The translations under genes were made by a program, and so were the position numbers. Of a stretch of 64,000 bases of DNA, positions 45,650 through 54,608 are shown piece after piece. The DNA is from Prolixibacteraceae bacterium (GTDB taxonomy: Bacteria; Bacteroidota; Bacteroidia; Bacteroidales; Prolixibacteraceae). The stretch is from assembly GCA_019856515.1 (NCBI GenBank), contig CP082230.1:4960001-5024000 (forward strand), in the 5' to 3' direction. Below the pieces are notes generated by a model, which had not been told where the DNA came from, made no database searches, and saw only the letters and a program-made list of their open reading frames with translations. The number at the start of each line of letters is the position of its first letter. The first letter of the stretch is position 1.

Positions 45650-47440
45650 TTAAAGTTGATTGTTTTTTTTAGTAAATGGGACTTCAATCTTGTTGTCCTT
45701 ATTATTTGATGTATATGTTTGCTTCTGCGAGTCACTAAACTTAACTTGGTACTCTACTGCTCTATTATTTCCTGTATACCAATATTCAAAATTGACTTTT
45801 GTATTTTGAGCATTTAGGGTGATTGTACCTTTGTTTATCGCTTGGTTTTCTCCTTCACTTACTCTAATGGTCACCTTATTATAGTCATCCCATATACTAT
45901 CATTATCCACATAGAAACTGATATTTCGTTTTGAGAATTGATTTAATAAAATGGTTTGACCAGCAATATATCCTTGAAGTGAAATCGACTTGTTACTCTT
46001 GCGAATAAATGTTGCTGTATACATCGCATCCTCAAAGCTCTTTTTTTCTTTTGAAAATGCAGTGATTTTTCCTGTTTGAGAGTTATCAGTTAATTGAAGA
46101 ATATTTGGGCTTATTATAAAATCGTCCCCTACATTTATTTCAACCTTTACTCTACTAATTAATTTCCACGGAAAATCTTCTACAGTAGTAATTGAGAAAA
46201 CTCGATACGAGTAAAATTGTTCTGGTAGGATATCAAGAAATGCCATATCTTGTTTCAACTCTAAACTAGATGTTTTCAAATGATTTGTCACTGAAGGCTG
46301 ATTCTTGAAATAAATATTGTAATCATATTGATATGCTTTTTTATCTCTTGGATCATGTTCAATGTCAAATACTTTTTCTTTTGCACTTGTGCTATGAAAC
46401 ACGTTGAAATCCGGATTATTGACATTATCTCCAGTTTTGAATATCCTTATCTCTATTGCATTGATCAACGCATCATCAAAATCATACATACATCTTGTGG
46501 TCAGTTTTTGAGTAAAGCTTTGACCTATCGGTATCTCAATATCCTTGACTGTTTTTAATGCTTCTACCAAACCATGTGGAATATTTTGAAAAAAAACTTT
46601 TCGTAACATTGGCTTAGAGATCGTCATATTAAAATCAAGCTGCTTCTCAATATTCTGAATATCTATAATTTCACTTGAAGAAAAACCAATAGACCATCCA
46701 TTATCATTATTAGATCCAGGTTGACTAAACTGTGGTAATGGGTCTAATACAGCTTTCATACTCGCCAAAAAAGCCGTTTTAAAACCTTCTGGAGGCTCTT
46801 CTCCAGTTGTGCTTTCAGAAACAATTTCAATAACATCAGATGATTTTAGCTCTTCATAAGTTTCTACTTTTTCAAAACTTATAAATACCAATCCAGCCTT
46901 TGACTTCTTTTGAATCCACTTTCTAAATTTATCGGCATCAAACTTAACGCTATATGAATAAGCTTGTCTCAGAACTTCAAATGCTAGGCTATACACTACA
47001 GAAAGAGGAGCAAACTGTTTTTCATCATCTGTTCTTGTCAAGAGCAGGTATTGTTCCATAGTTAGGTTCATACTGATTGCTGTGGAATTACTCCCAAATA
47101 ATGAAGGAGTAAAAGACAATGGTTCTCCTCCAATCAACATAGCATTTACTTTTCCTGACAACCATGGAAATGGAACTAGTTCAGCATCCTTACCAAGTTT
47201 ATTTCTCAATTGTATTAAAGCATCATCATTTAATTCAAGGTCAATTACAAACGATAACATTCCCGCGTATTTATTTGTAATTCGACTATAATGCAATAGT
47301 TGGAGTTGATATACTGATTCATTTTTGGCAATTCGTGGTTTTGCAGAACAATAGTAAAATCGAGTTGGAATAGAGGCGTCTTGGTATACCAAAACATCCT
47401 CCATTCCTTGTATTATAATTTGTTTATTATTGACTAACAT
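45650..47440 (-). CDS. Large beta-rich hypothetical protein of the paralogue cluster (596 residues)
   Basis: Cytoplasmic, no signal. N-terminal module: VLVYQDASIPTRFYYCSAKP (residues 16-35), RIAKNESVYQLQLLHYS, then the core TPSLFGSNSTAISMNLT (111-127) and VVYSLAFEVLRQAYSYSV (148-165). A middle domain is mixed. C-terminal beta modules include PWKLISRVKVEINVGDD and KVNFEYWYTGNNRAVEYQVK, which echo ITNFYWGEVDQVIVSL and LIQYSVKF in the 683-residue protein. It is 3 bases after the 729-residue gene: strict co-expression. Function unknown; a structural, self-assembling or ligand-binding role is inferred only from the repeated beta architecture. Confidence 0.8.
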   Translation of the reverse strand: MLVNNKQIIIQGMEDVLVYQDASIPTRFYYCSAKPRIAKNESVYQLQLLHYSRITNKYAGMLSFVIDLELNDDALIQLRNKLGKDAELVPFPWLSGKVNAMLIGGEPLSFTPSLFGSNSTAISMNLTMEQYLLLTRTDDEKQFAPLSVVYSLAFEVLRQAYSYSVKFDADKFRKWIQKKSKAGLVFISFEKVETYEELKSSDVIEIVSESTTGEEPPEGFKTAFLASMKAVLDPLPQFSQPGSNNDNGWSIGFSSSEIIDIQNIEKQLDFNMTISKPMLRKVFFQNIPHGLVEALKTVKDIEIPIGQSFTQKLTTRCMYDFDDALINAIEIRIFKTGDNVNNPDFNVFHSTSAKEKVFDIEHDPRDKKAYQYDYNIYFKNQPSVTNHLKTSSLELKQDMAFLDILPEQFYSYRVFSITTVEDFPWKLISRVKVEINVGDDFIISPNILQLTDNSQTGKITAFSKEKKSFEDAMYTATFIRKSNKSISLQGYIAGQTILLNQFSKRNISFYVDNDSIWDDYNKVTIRVSEGENQAINKGTITLNAQNTKVNFEYWYTGNNRAVEYQVKFSDSQKQTYTSNNKDNKIEVPFTKKNNQL

Positions 47441-47443
47441 CTT

Positions 47444-49633
47444 CTAGAAGTTTGATAGCCCATCCTCAAGAACAGTGATCAATGTATTATTTTGTAAAGG
47501 AGCTACAGTACCTCCAGAAAGATTAGACACATTTGAAGTTTGACCACTTGTAGTTGTGACTCTTAATTTTACCACTTTGAAGTTTGAACTTTGTGAACCT
47601 GCTTTTGCTGGAACTTTCCAAGTCGTAGTCCCTGAATTTGCTTCATCTAATCTGATCATTCCTTTAAATACATGATCTGACCCTACTTCATCTGCCATTG
47701 TATAAACAACTCTTAAATCAGCTTGAGAAACACCATTATCTAATTCAAAATAAATATCATAAACTCCATCGCCAAGAGGAGATTCCAAGATGATTGTTCC
47801 TTGACCATTTACAAAGTTTTCAACTGTACCAGTTTTTGTAACAGGTGCTCCTGATGTTAAATTGTAAGTAATTTTATAAGTAGGTGCAGTTTCAATGTCT
47901 TTACCAATAGGCTTGATGATATTACCTGTTGTTTTCTCTTTATCTAATCTTGTAGAACCTGTCCAGCCATCACTATCAACCTCAATGTTTACATTTGATA
48001 AAACTGCCCAAGGTAAATCTTGCCCTTTAACTGCCAGATTTAATACACCTAAATTTAAACTACTAAGATCAAGATAGTTTTCATCACCAGATTGTTTAAT
48101 GTTTTCAGCACGGTAAGATGGAGTCCCATCATTGTAGGAGATTAAATAACTGTACTTCAATCCTTTAGTTTTTCCGTCTTTTGCAAAAGTACCTGTTAAT
48201 TCTTTACTAGCAGGTTGTGCTTCATTTGAATTAAAAGAAATTGTACTGACTTCTTTATTCTCTTTATCACGTAACTTTGAATCATAATACTCTAAACTTG
48301 TAATTACAAATTCATTAATTTGTAATTCTTTAAGTCTTGAAATCGAAGGAGTTCCAATAGTTAAGTTTACATCAAAATATGGTTTGTCATTAAGATTGAT
48401 TAATTGGAAAAACTTTTTCAACTCTTGTGGATTAGGATTCTTTATTAAAGAACTAATTTTAGATAATTGAGCTTGAGGATATTTAGGAATTGTAACTGCT
48501 TGTGTTAAACTATATTTACGTTGTTGTTCACTTACAGTCTTTATTTTTTCTACCTCTCCAAGTTTTAAATCATCCATATTTACATTTGGCATCTGAGAAG
48601 AAACCATTTCTTCTAACTGTTTCGCTGACCAATCGGTAAGAAGCTTGGTAATATCTTGTTTTGTATCTCCTTGATCAATTACAGAAGGGATGGTGATTTG
48701 TGTACTGTTATTAATTGCTTCTTGATACTCTTTTCCTCTAACCTCTCTTTCAGTATATCGTCTACCCCAAGAACCTCTCTTTACAACATCTTTGATATCC
48801 AATTTCGCCATTACCTCTTTATTCAAAGTAACTACTGCTTCTGCAGCAGGTAATAATCCATCGAATTCTACTTTATAACTAACAGTAATAATACTAGCCC
48901 CTCCAACAACTTCATCGTATGAAGGTGGTGCTTCATCTCCTTTATTGTTTAGAGGATATCCCCCCATTCCTTGCCAGAATAAATTTGCTCCTAATTCTTG
49001 TAAATTAAAAGTAACAACGGCATCATTGCTATTCATTAAAGATGGAGTTGTTGTCATTGCTCCTGAATCAGCAGCTGGTGTTCCTTTTTGATATGCATCT
49101 TCATTCGCAAATGCCTGAACAGTCACTTTACCGGACTTATAAGGCATTGGATGAATATTCAAACTATCTTTGTTTGGTAAGAATTGAGTCCAATCAGATA
49201 CCTTATTATAAAGATTATATTTTTCTTCAGCTACAGCATCAGTAAATCCAAGCTCTTTTTTAAGATTAGGAATCTTATCTTTATCTTTTGCATCCATTGC
49301 TATGCATAAATCAAAAGTTTTTTGAGCTATATCTTTTGTTTTTTGATCTGTCGTAAGCGCGGCTAAGATTTTTGACTTTACATCTTCGTTATCTGTATTA
49401 GGAATTGGAAGAGCAACAGTCATACTACAGATACCTCCAGGAGTTTCACCTGATCCGAAATACCAAGTAAGATTGAAACGGGGGTCTCCGTTTTCATCTA
49501 CTTGAAATGTTGGGCGTTCAGCCATTGCATAATAAGAATCTTTTTTTTCGCTATCTGGAAATAAGATGTAATCCATAGGACCAAATAGGCTAGGGATATT
49601 CTTTGCATATACTGCAGGAGAGATGGTTAACAT
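47444..49633 (-). CDS. Large beta-rich hypothetical protein of the paralogue cluster (729 residues)
   Basis: The largest member. It lacks a signal peptide despite a start reading MLTISPAVYAKNIPSLFGPM. N-terminal module: DYILFPDSEKKDSYYAMAER (21-40), then DENGDPRFNLTWYFGSGETP. The core is TPSLMNSNDAVVTFNLQELG (196-215) and VSYKVEFDGLLPAAEAVV (251-268), which are recognisable in the 596-, 683- and 314-residue neighbours. KRGSWGRRYTEREV near 284-297 matches EKGHWGKKDKVVLT in the 314-residue protein. C-terminal beta modules include LPWAVLSNVNIEVDSDGW and GDGVYDIYFELDNGVSQADL. It lies 61 bases after the 314-residue gene. I know no named domain for it. Confidence 0.8.
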   Translation of the reverse strand: MLTISPAVYAKNIPSLFGPMDYILFPDSEKKDSYYAMAERPTFQVDENGDPRFNLTWYFGSGETPGGICSMTVALPIPNTDNEDVKSKILAALTTDQKTKDIAQKTFDLCIAMDAKDKDKIPNLKKELGFTDAVAEEKYNLYNKVSDWTQFLPNKDSLNIHPMPYKSGKVTVQAFANEDAYQKGTPAADSGAMTTTPSLMNSNDAVVTFNLQELGANLFWQGMGGYPLNNKGDEAPPSYDEVVGGASIITVSYKVEFDGLLPAAEAVVTLNKEVMAKLDIKDVVKRGSWGRRYTEREVRGKEYQEAINNSTQITIPSVIDQGDTKQDITKLLTDWSAKQLEEMVSSQMPNVNMDDLKLGEVEKIKTVSEQQRKYSLTQAVTIPKYPQAQLSKISSLIKNPNPQELKKFFQLINLNDKPYFDVNLTIGTPSISRLKELQINEFVITSLEYYDSKLRDKENKEVSTISFNSNEAQPASKELTGTFAKDGKTKGLKYSYLISYNDGTPSYRAENIKQSGDENYLDLSSLNLGVLNLAVKGQDLPWAVLSNVNIEVDSDGWTGSTRLDKEKTTGNIIKPIGKDIETAPTYKITYNLTSGAPVTKTGTVENFVNGQGTIILESPLGDGVYDIYFELDNGVSQADLRVVYTMADEVGSDHVFKGMIRLDEANSGTTTWKVPAKAGSQSSNFKVVKLRVTTTSGQTSNVSNLSGGTVAPLQNNTLITVLEDGLSNF

Positions 49634-49694
49634 AGTATTTTTTTAAAGGTGTTCAAATTTAATTTATATAAATTAAAGAAGTAAACTGGTTACT

Positions 49695-50639
49695 CTACCT
49701 CTTCGGTTCTGGAATACTGGTTGATGAGTTTTTAATTAATTTTTGTCCCCCATTTGTGGTAATTGTTTCTTCTAAATCATAAGAATTATTCAAATCGAAT
49801 TTGATTGATTCTGGTTCTGTCTTTTTTATGCTGATAGCAAAAGAAGACATATACTGAGCGTTTTTGCCCATCTGCTTAATTTTACTGAAGATTCTTTGAG
49901 CGATATCATTTATTAATTCTTGACTAACAGTATCTTTTGCCTGTTGCGAAACATTTGCAGAATTTTTATGTTGGATTATCAAACTTTTGTTTGCGATAGA
50001 TTTATTGACATCATCTTTACATTCTTGAAGTGATGGACTTGGTGTTAAAACAACTTTATCTTTTTTACCCCAATGACCTTTTTCCACAACCTCTCTTGGT
50101 GCAAGTGCTTTTACCTCTTCTGCCAAATCTCCAACAAATTCTGCATCAGCAACCTCGTTCAAATGCAACTCACTATTGTAAGTAATAGTGATGATTCCTG
50201 TTTTTCCTGCATCAAAAGTATTGAGTACAGCTTCTTTTTCTGATGCTCGTAAAGTATCTTGAAGTGCCACTCTAAATACATTCGGACCAGAAGTATTAAT
50301 AGGTCCAATTGAATGAAGAACTTTTCCGTTTTTATTTATATTCAAAGTAGCTGTCACCCCTCTTAAATTTGCTACATTAAGATTGATTAGACTAAGATCT
50401 GGGTAACGATTTCTGATTTCTGACTTTGCTTTATCAATTGTATTTGCATCTGCTTCCCATATAATTTGAAGCGCAAGGACAGCTGCATCATCACTGTTTA
50501 ATAAACTTGCTTTCACTTCATTTCCTACGACTTCAATGCTTGGAGCTGTTGGCAAGTAGTAAAATTCTTGAGATCCAGAAGGTCCAATAGGAAAACAGTA
50601 TAAATGGTCTACATAAAACCCTTGTGGTAAATTATTCAT
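49695..50639 (-). CDS. Hypothetical protein of the paralogue cluster (314 residues, short form)
   Basis: It carries only the N-terminal half of the large paralogues: FYVDHLYCFPIGPSGSQEFY and YLPTAPSIEVV (residues 8-37), then the core GKTGIITITYNSELHLNEVA (145-164) and VVEKGHWGKKDKVV, which matches the GSWGRR segment of the 729-residue neighbour. The C-terminal beta modules are absent. Its start overlaps the end of the 579-residue gene by 8 bases, a sign of translational coupling. No signal, no known domain. A short form that could cap or start an assembly is speculation. Confidence 0.75.
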   Translation of the reverse strand: MNNLPQGFYVDHLYCFPIGPSGSQEFYYLPTAPSIEVVGNEVKASLLNSDDAAVLALQIIWEADANTIDKAKSEIRNRYPDLSLINLNVANLRGVTATLNINKNGKVLHSIGPINTSGPNVFRVALQDTLRASEKEAVLNTFDAGKTGIITITYNSELHLNEVADAEFVGDLAEEVKALAPREVVEKGHWGKKDKVVLTPSPSLQECKDDVNKSIANKSLIIQHKNSANVSQQAKDTVSQELINDIAQRIFSKIKQMGKNAQYMSSFAISIKKTEPESIKFDLNNSYDLEETITTNGGQKLIKNSSTSIPEPKR

Positions 50640-52371
50640 GATTATTTAAGTTTATTTTAAGTTTAACATCTGGTCTCTTAGGGGTTGACCATTGCTGTTT
50701 CTGCCCTGCTTGTACTAGTCGATATTGATATCCATTTTTGAATAATTGGAGACTATTATAATAATATGTGTTGGTTGGTTTTTCTTTTGTGAAATGCAGT
50801 TTGGTCGTAAAGTCATTTCCAAATATTGGCTTAAATTCAATGTCTATTTCTGTCAATGAATTCTCAAATTCGACTTCTACTTCTGCTGTTTGAGCACCAT
50901 ATTGAGGAAAAGTGTATAGGTCTAAGTCTATTGAATGTGTTGGCAGTTCAAGTACAATTGAATTTTCTTTATTCAAAGAATCTGTTGCGATAATTTCTAC
51001 ATGTCCATTTGCTAATTCTATGGGTAAAAGAAAAGCTGCTGAAGGTTCATCCTTAGAAATGGTAGTATCTAGATTTTTTGTTTTCCCTTTCACAATTGAA
51101 ACCTCTATTTCTGCTTGAGAAAAGACATCTTTTTTAGCCGTAATATTGATTAGTTTTCCTGGTAAATTATTCCAACCAATAAACAAGTAATTACCTGTTT
51201 TCTCAAACCATTTGGTCTCCTGTACATTACCATAATACACTGCTGTAACTTTCACTTCATATGGGTGTGGTGTTGCTTTTGAAAATTTTAGTATATGTTC
51301 TGATTCTTGGTAAGGAGCGTCAGGAGAATAAATAGGTATTGTTGTTAATTCTGCTTGTTTTGTTTGAGAGAACTCTGCTCTTACCCGAAGATTTACATCA
51401 ATTTCAATGCATTGTTGAATATTGGTGGGTAAAACTGTTGCCACTAGAACTTTTTCACTTAATAGATCCAAAGGTAAAGCTGGGATTTTCGAAAATACGA
51501 CTACCTCATTACGTTGTCCTTTTTCAATAATAGGTGTAAACGGATCAAAATTTAGCAATTTTGGTGTAGAAGTAATCAATAACTCATTCAAATCCCAAGT
51601 AACTGTGTCAGGTACATTTGCTAATGTTATAAATGGACCACCTGTAATATCAAGACATGGGGCTGGCTTTCCAAAAAAATGATTTATTCTACCTGCCAAT
51701 GCAAAGCTCTCCTCTTTGCTTTTTCCTTTCTGTTGAAAATACCTAATCACCTCTTGAAATGGGATTTCATCAGTTCCTTTAGTATTCAGTTTTTTTAACT
51801 CTGTAATTATAGAAGCGGATTCAAGTGTTACCTTTTCATTCACCCTAGGTAACATTGCTACTACACCACACTCGATAGCAATTCTGCATATAGAAACAGA
51901 ATTATTGACTAAAGCTGCATATATTAAATTACCAGTTTTTGCACTAAGTCTAGAAACTATTCGAGTACTTCCTGCACTCTCCCAAGCAAATGGATATGTT
52001 TCATGCTGATCATCACATTCAAAATGCCAATATACTTCAGAAGAAAATGCATTTGGAACTAGAATTGAATTTTCATTTTGTTTGCGTAAATTTTCTCGTG
52101 CAGTATCTAGCTGTAAATTAGATACAAGCCCAATTGTTAAGTTTGAGTATAATGCGTTATCGATTGATGGATCGTTATGATCAGAAACAAAAGATAGAAA
52201 GAAATCGGGTTGATTATTTGCTAATTCGGCTAGCTTCATCTGATTTGGTAAAGCAAAGAATAAATTATTATCCTCCCAAGCTGGAAGAACTTGATAAACA
52301 TCCTCACTAAAGACTCCTTGCCAATCAGGGATTCCTCTAAAAACTTGATCATTATATGTTGAACTATTCAT
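50632..52371 (-). CDS. Large beta-rich hypothetical protein, first large gene of the cluster (579 residues)
   Basis: Cytoplasmic, no signal. N-terminal module: DVYQVLPAWEDNNLFFALPN (residues 24-43), QMKLAELANNQPDFFLSFVS, then SAGSTRIVSRLSAKTGNLIY (132-151) and VSICRIAIECGVVAMLPRV, in the same order as in the other large members. Many short beta segments follow, with HPYEVKVTAVYYGNVQETKW and GNYLFIGWNNLPGKLINITA. The end (LQLFKNGYQYRLVQAGQKQQ) resembles the end of the other modules. No promoter of consensus type was found upstream. Family unknown. Confidence 0.78.
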   Translation of the reverse strand: MNSSTYNDQVFRGIPDWQGVFSEDVYQVLPAWEDNNLFFALPNQMKLAELANNQPDFFLSFVSDHNDPSIDNALYSNLTIGLVSNLQLDTARENLRKQNENSILVPNAFSSEVYWHFECDDQHETYPFAWESAGSTRIVSRLSAKTGNLIYAALVNNSVSICRIAIECGVVAMLPRVNEKVTLESASIITELKKLNTKGTDEIPFQEVIRYFQQKGKSKEESFALAGRINHFFGKPAPCLDITGGPFITLANVPDTVTWDLNELLITSTPKLLNFDPFTPIIEKGQRNEVVVFSKIPALPLDLLSEKVLVATVLPTNIQQCIEIDVNLRVRAEFSQTKQAELTTIPIYSPDAPYQESEHILKFSKATPHPYEVKVTAVYYGNVQETKWFEKTGNYLFIGWNNLPGKLINITAKKDVFSQAEIEVSIVKGKTKNLDTTISKDEPSAAFLLPIELANGHVEIIATDSLNKENSIVLELPTHSIDLDLYTFPQYGAQTAEVEVEFENSLTEIDIEFKPIFGNDFTTKLHFTKEKPTNTYYYNSLQLFKNGYQYRLVQAGQKQQWSTPKRPDVKLKINLNNHE

Positions 52372-52386
52372 TGTTTGTATACCTTC

Positions 52387-52521
52387 TTAAGATTTATTTC
52401 GCCACATATCTCTATAGACATATTCTTTAGCTGTATAGTCTGGATAGCTTCCATAAACTCTTTTTACTTTGACATACTCGTTAAGTTTCATGGCTCTTTC
52501 CGTGATTTGGTGAATAATCAT
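52387..52521 (-). CDS. Possible small protein upstream of the cluster (44 residues)
   Basis: An ATG at 52521 opens a 44-codon frame (MIIHQITERAMKLNEYVKVK, then RVYGSYPDYTAKEYVYRDMW) that ends at 52387, 15 bases before the start codon of the 579-residue gene. An inner ATG at 52491 would give 34 residues. Rich in Tyr, Lys and Arg; no domain. Its tight spacing to the first large gene favours a leader peptide or a small subunit, but chance remains possible. Confidence 0.4.
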   Translation of the reverse strand: MIIHQITERAMKLNEYVKVKRVYGSYPDYTAKEYVYRDMWRNKS

Positions 52522-52583
52522 ATTGAGTAATGTTTATTCACCGTTATAAAATCGAATTTGCCAGTAACTAAGTATATTTGTAA

Positions 52584-52656
52584 ATAAAACTTTCATGTTA
52601 TTAAGGTTTTATACTAAGACAACAATTTATTTATCCATTAAGTTTCGGAAAGATCC
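52584..52656. repeat. Dispersed 73-bp element with hairpin, copy 1
   Basis: Shares about three quarters of its bases with 56554-56627: the hairpin ATAAAACTTT...AAGGTTTTAT, then CTAA, TATTTATTT-like text, CCA, AGT-TCGGAAA. In this copy the left arm has an imperfect pair. It lies upstream of the small gene and the big cluster, in the same orientation as the other copy. Confidence 0.65.
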
Positions 52657-52987
52657 AGTTTTAATGAAAAAAAATGATTAAAGCCCCTATCTTTTACTGT
52701 GAAAACTAAATGTATCTGTTCTTTGAGAAAGTCTCTTAAAATGCATAAGATACAGATTGGTTTTAATTAGACACAAGAAAACGTCTTTACCAAGAGCCTC
52801 TCTTACTAACGGTTTTACAATAATCTTTATTTATAGACTGTTGGGTAATTGTATATCGGATAATAATCTGCAAGCTTTATGACATGTTTAAGGTCATAAA
52901 CGATTGCTAAGTATACCTTGTAAATTCAATATTGATTTGAAAATGAAGATGTTCTTTAGTTATGAATCTAGTTGCAGCCTATGGTGA

Positions 52988-53058
52988 ATGAACCGCCAAG
53001 ACGCAAAGGCACGAAGAAAATTCATAGCCACGGATTCAACGGATTACCACTGATCAAT
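52988..53058. repeat. Dispersed intergenic repeat (CGCAAAGGCACGAAG / GCCACGGATT family), copy 1
   Basis: Contains AACCGCCAAGACGCAAAGGC, ACGAAGAAAATTCATAGCC and ACGGATT, then a second TTACCACTGATC. The same words occur at 56250-56311 and, inverted, several times in 62356-62707. Such stretches are widespread between genes of Bacteroidota and are often mistaken for small genes. 52657-52987 shows nothing else. Confidence 0.75.
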
Positions 53059-53123
53059 TTTATTTGCAACTCTACGTAGTTCCTTTTTCTAGATATTGGA
53101 CTTACAGCACTTCTCTGTTTTTT

Positions 53124-53158
53124 ATCTATACCCAGCGCTTCGCGCTGTGGGCTAGATA
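53124..53158. repeat. REP-like hairpin, copy 1
   Basis: TATCTA, CCCAGCGC-TTC-GCGCTG and TGGG, TAGATA form a long imperfect hairpin. CCCAGCGCTTCGC recurs at 61901-61922. The form resembles REP sequences tied to REP-associated tyrosine transposases; no such transposase is in the window. Confidence 0.6.
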
Positions 53159-53357
53159 GTTTAGCAATTATATAAGGTGTATCTGAAGTGTTGAATTACT
53201 TAGGTCACCTCTAATAAGGGTCGTTTCATGTTGATGAACTGAGATCGATTCATTTTGTATTTGCGATTACTCAATGAATGAACATAGTACTTCAGATATT
53301 TAACGTTATTTCATTCATTAAGTGATTTTGCCATGAAAGAAACTCTTAAATTCTAAT

Positions 53358-53433
53358 TTAAACAACGATTTCAGTACAGTATCGAAAGATAGCGTGAGCA
53401 TTTATTTGATGCTGGATTTAAATCGTTGTTTAA
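53358..53433. repeat. 14-bp inverted repeat beside the DUF1501 gene end
   Basis: TTAAACAACGATTT (53358-53371) and AAATCGTTGTTTAA (53420-53433) are exact complements, with a 48-base loop that holds a smaller GCAT/ATGC hairpin. The right arm ends 3 bases from the stop codon of the gene at 53437, so it may serve as a terminator or RNA-stability element. Confidence 0.55.
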
Positions 53434-53436
53434 GGC

Positions 53437-54606
53437 TCAAAACAGCCCTTTTAAGGGGTTTTGTTGGATGTCTAGGAGTGTGGGGTTGAAATTGAGTTTA
53501 TCTTTAAGTAGCGAGGCGTAAACAGAACGGAAGTCGATCTGATATTTCAGATCCCCATGATCTAGGTCTCTTAAGTTTGGGTTGCCTCCAATGATCTGTC
53601 CTTTGTTATTTCCTCCAATAATGACCATAGGTCCTGCGGTTCCATGGTCGGTTCCTGAGCCATTCTCTTTGACTCTTCTTCCAAATTCAGAGAACAGTAC
53701 AATGGTGGTATTTTCGATAAAACCATCTCTCTTTAGATCTTCATACAAAGCATATACGGCATCATTGACCTCTTTTAGTTTCCTTTGGTGCATAAAAAGC
53801 TGATTTCGATGGGTGTCAAACCCTCCAATAGAGGTGTAGAATACGTCAGTACTTAAGGTGGATTTGACCAGCTTTGAGATCCATTTTAGGTTATTACCTA
53901 ACGCGGAGTTAGGGTAGCTGCCTGTGGAGTATTGACTCTTTTTTAGTGCCTGGCTTATCTCCTTACTCCCCTCAGCGGATGCATAAGAGATCTTACGCAC
54001 AAAATCTAATTGGGGATTGTTGGATAAAACAAGTTTAGATGTCCCTTGGATGCTCTTATGAAGACGCGTTAGATCTTTAATAGTAATGTTATTGATCTGC
54101 TCTGATTTAAGCGCTAAGTTTTCGGTTTTATCGATATTGATACCAGATAAACTGTGGTCACCATATTGGTGATCTAAATATCTTCCCAGCCAACCGTCTG
54201 TGATATATTCGTTAGAGTCGGATGCCGTTTGCCATATCTCTCTACTTCTAAAATGAGAACGATTAGGATTAGGGTAGCCCACATTTTGGATTAGGGATAG
54301 GTCCCCATTTTGCGATATGTTTGCCAGCTCTTTGAGTGCTGGATGAAATGCGATTCCATTGCTCCGATTGATAAGTTTCTCTTTGGGAATAGCAATCGTC
54401 TTTCGTAGCTCGTAGTATAGTGGATCTTCATATGGAATAAAGGTGTTCAAGCCATCATTTCCTCCATTTAGTTGAATGAAGATGACTTTGTTTTCATGAT
54501 GAAAACTGTCTTTATTACGGGTAGTAGATGCGGAAAGCGCATTTGGTATTACCATCGCACCACTGGTGGCTGAGGCAAAGAGTCGTAAAAATAATCTTCT
54601 ATCCAT
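53437..54606 (-). CDS. DUF1501 domain-containing protein
   Basis: A 389-residue exported protein of the DUF1501 (sulfatase-like alkaline-phosphatase fold) family. The N-terminus MDRRLFLRLFASATSGAMVI is a signal of Tat-like form (RR, then FLR). KVIFIQLNGGNDGLNTFIPY is the family start, TTIVLFSEFGRRVKENGS and GTDHGTAGPMVIIGG are the C-terminal metal-site motifs. The function of the family is not known. It lies 2 bases after a DUF1800 gene, the standard pairing of the two families in many bacteria, so they probably form a periplasmic complex. Confidence 0.93.
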   Translation of the reverse strand: MDRRLFLRLFASATSGAMVIPNALSASTTRNKDSFHHENKVIFIQLNGGNDGLNTFIPYEDPLYYELRKTIAIPKEKLINRSNGIAFHPALKELANISQNGDLSLIQNVGYPNPNRSHFRSREIWQTASDSNEYITDGWLGRYLDHQYGDHSLSGINIDKTENLALKSEQINNITIKDLTRLHKSIQGTSKLVLSNNPQLDFVRKISYASAEGSKEISQALKKSQYSTGSYPNSALGNNLKWISKLVKSTLSTDVFYTSIGGFDTHRNQLFMHQRKLKEVNDAVYALYEDLKRDGFIENTTIVLFSEFGRRVKENGSGTDHGTAGPMVIIGGNNKGQIIGGNPNLRDLDHGDLKYQIDFRSVYASLLKDKLNFNPTLLDIQQNPLKGLF

Positions 54607-54608
54607 GA

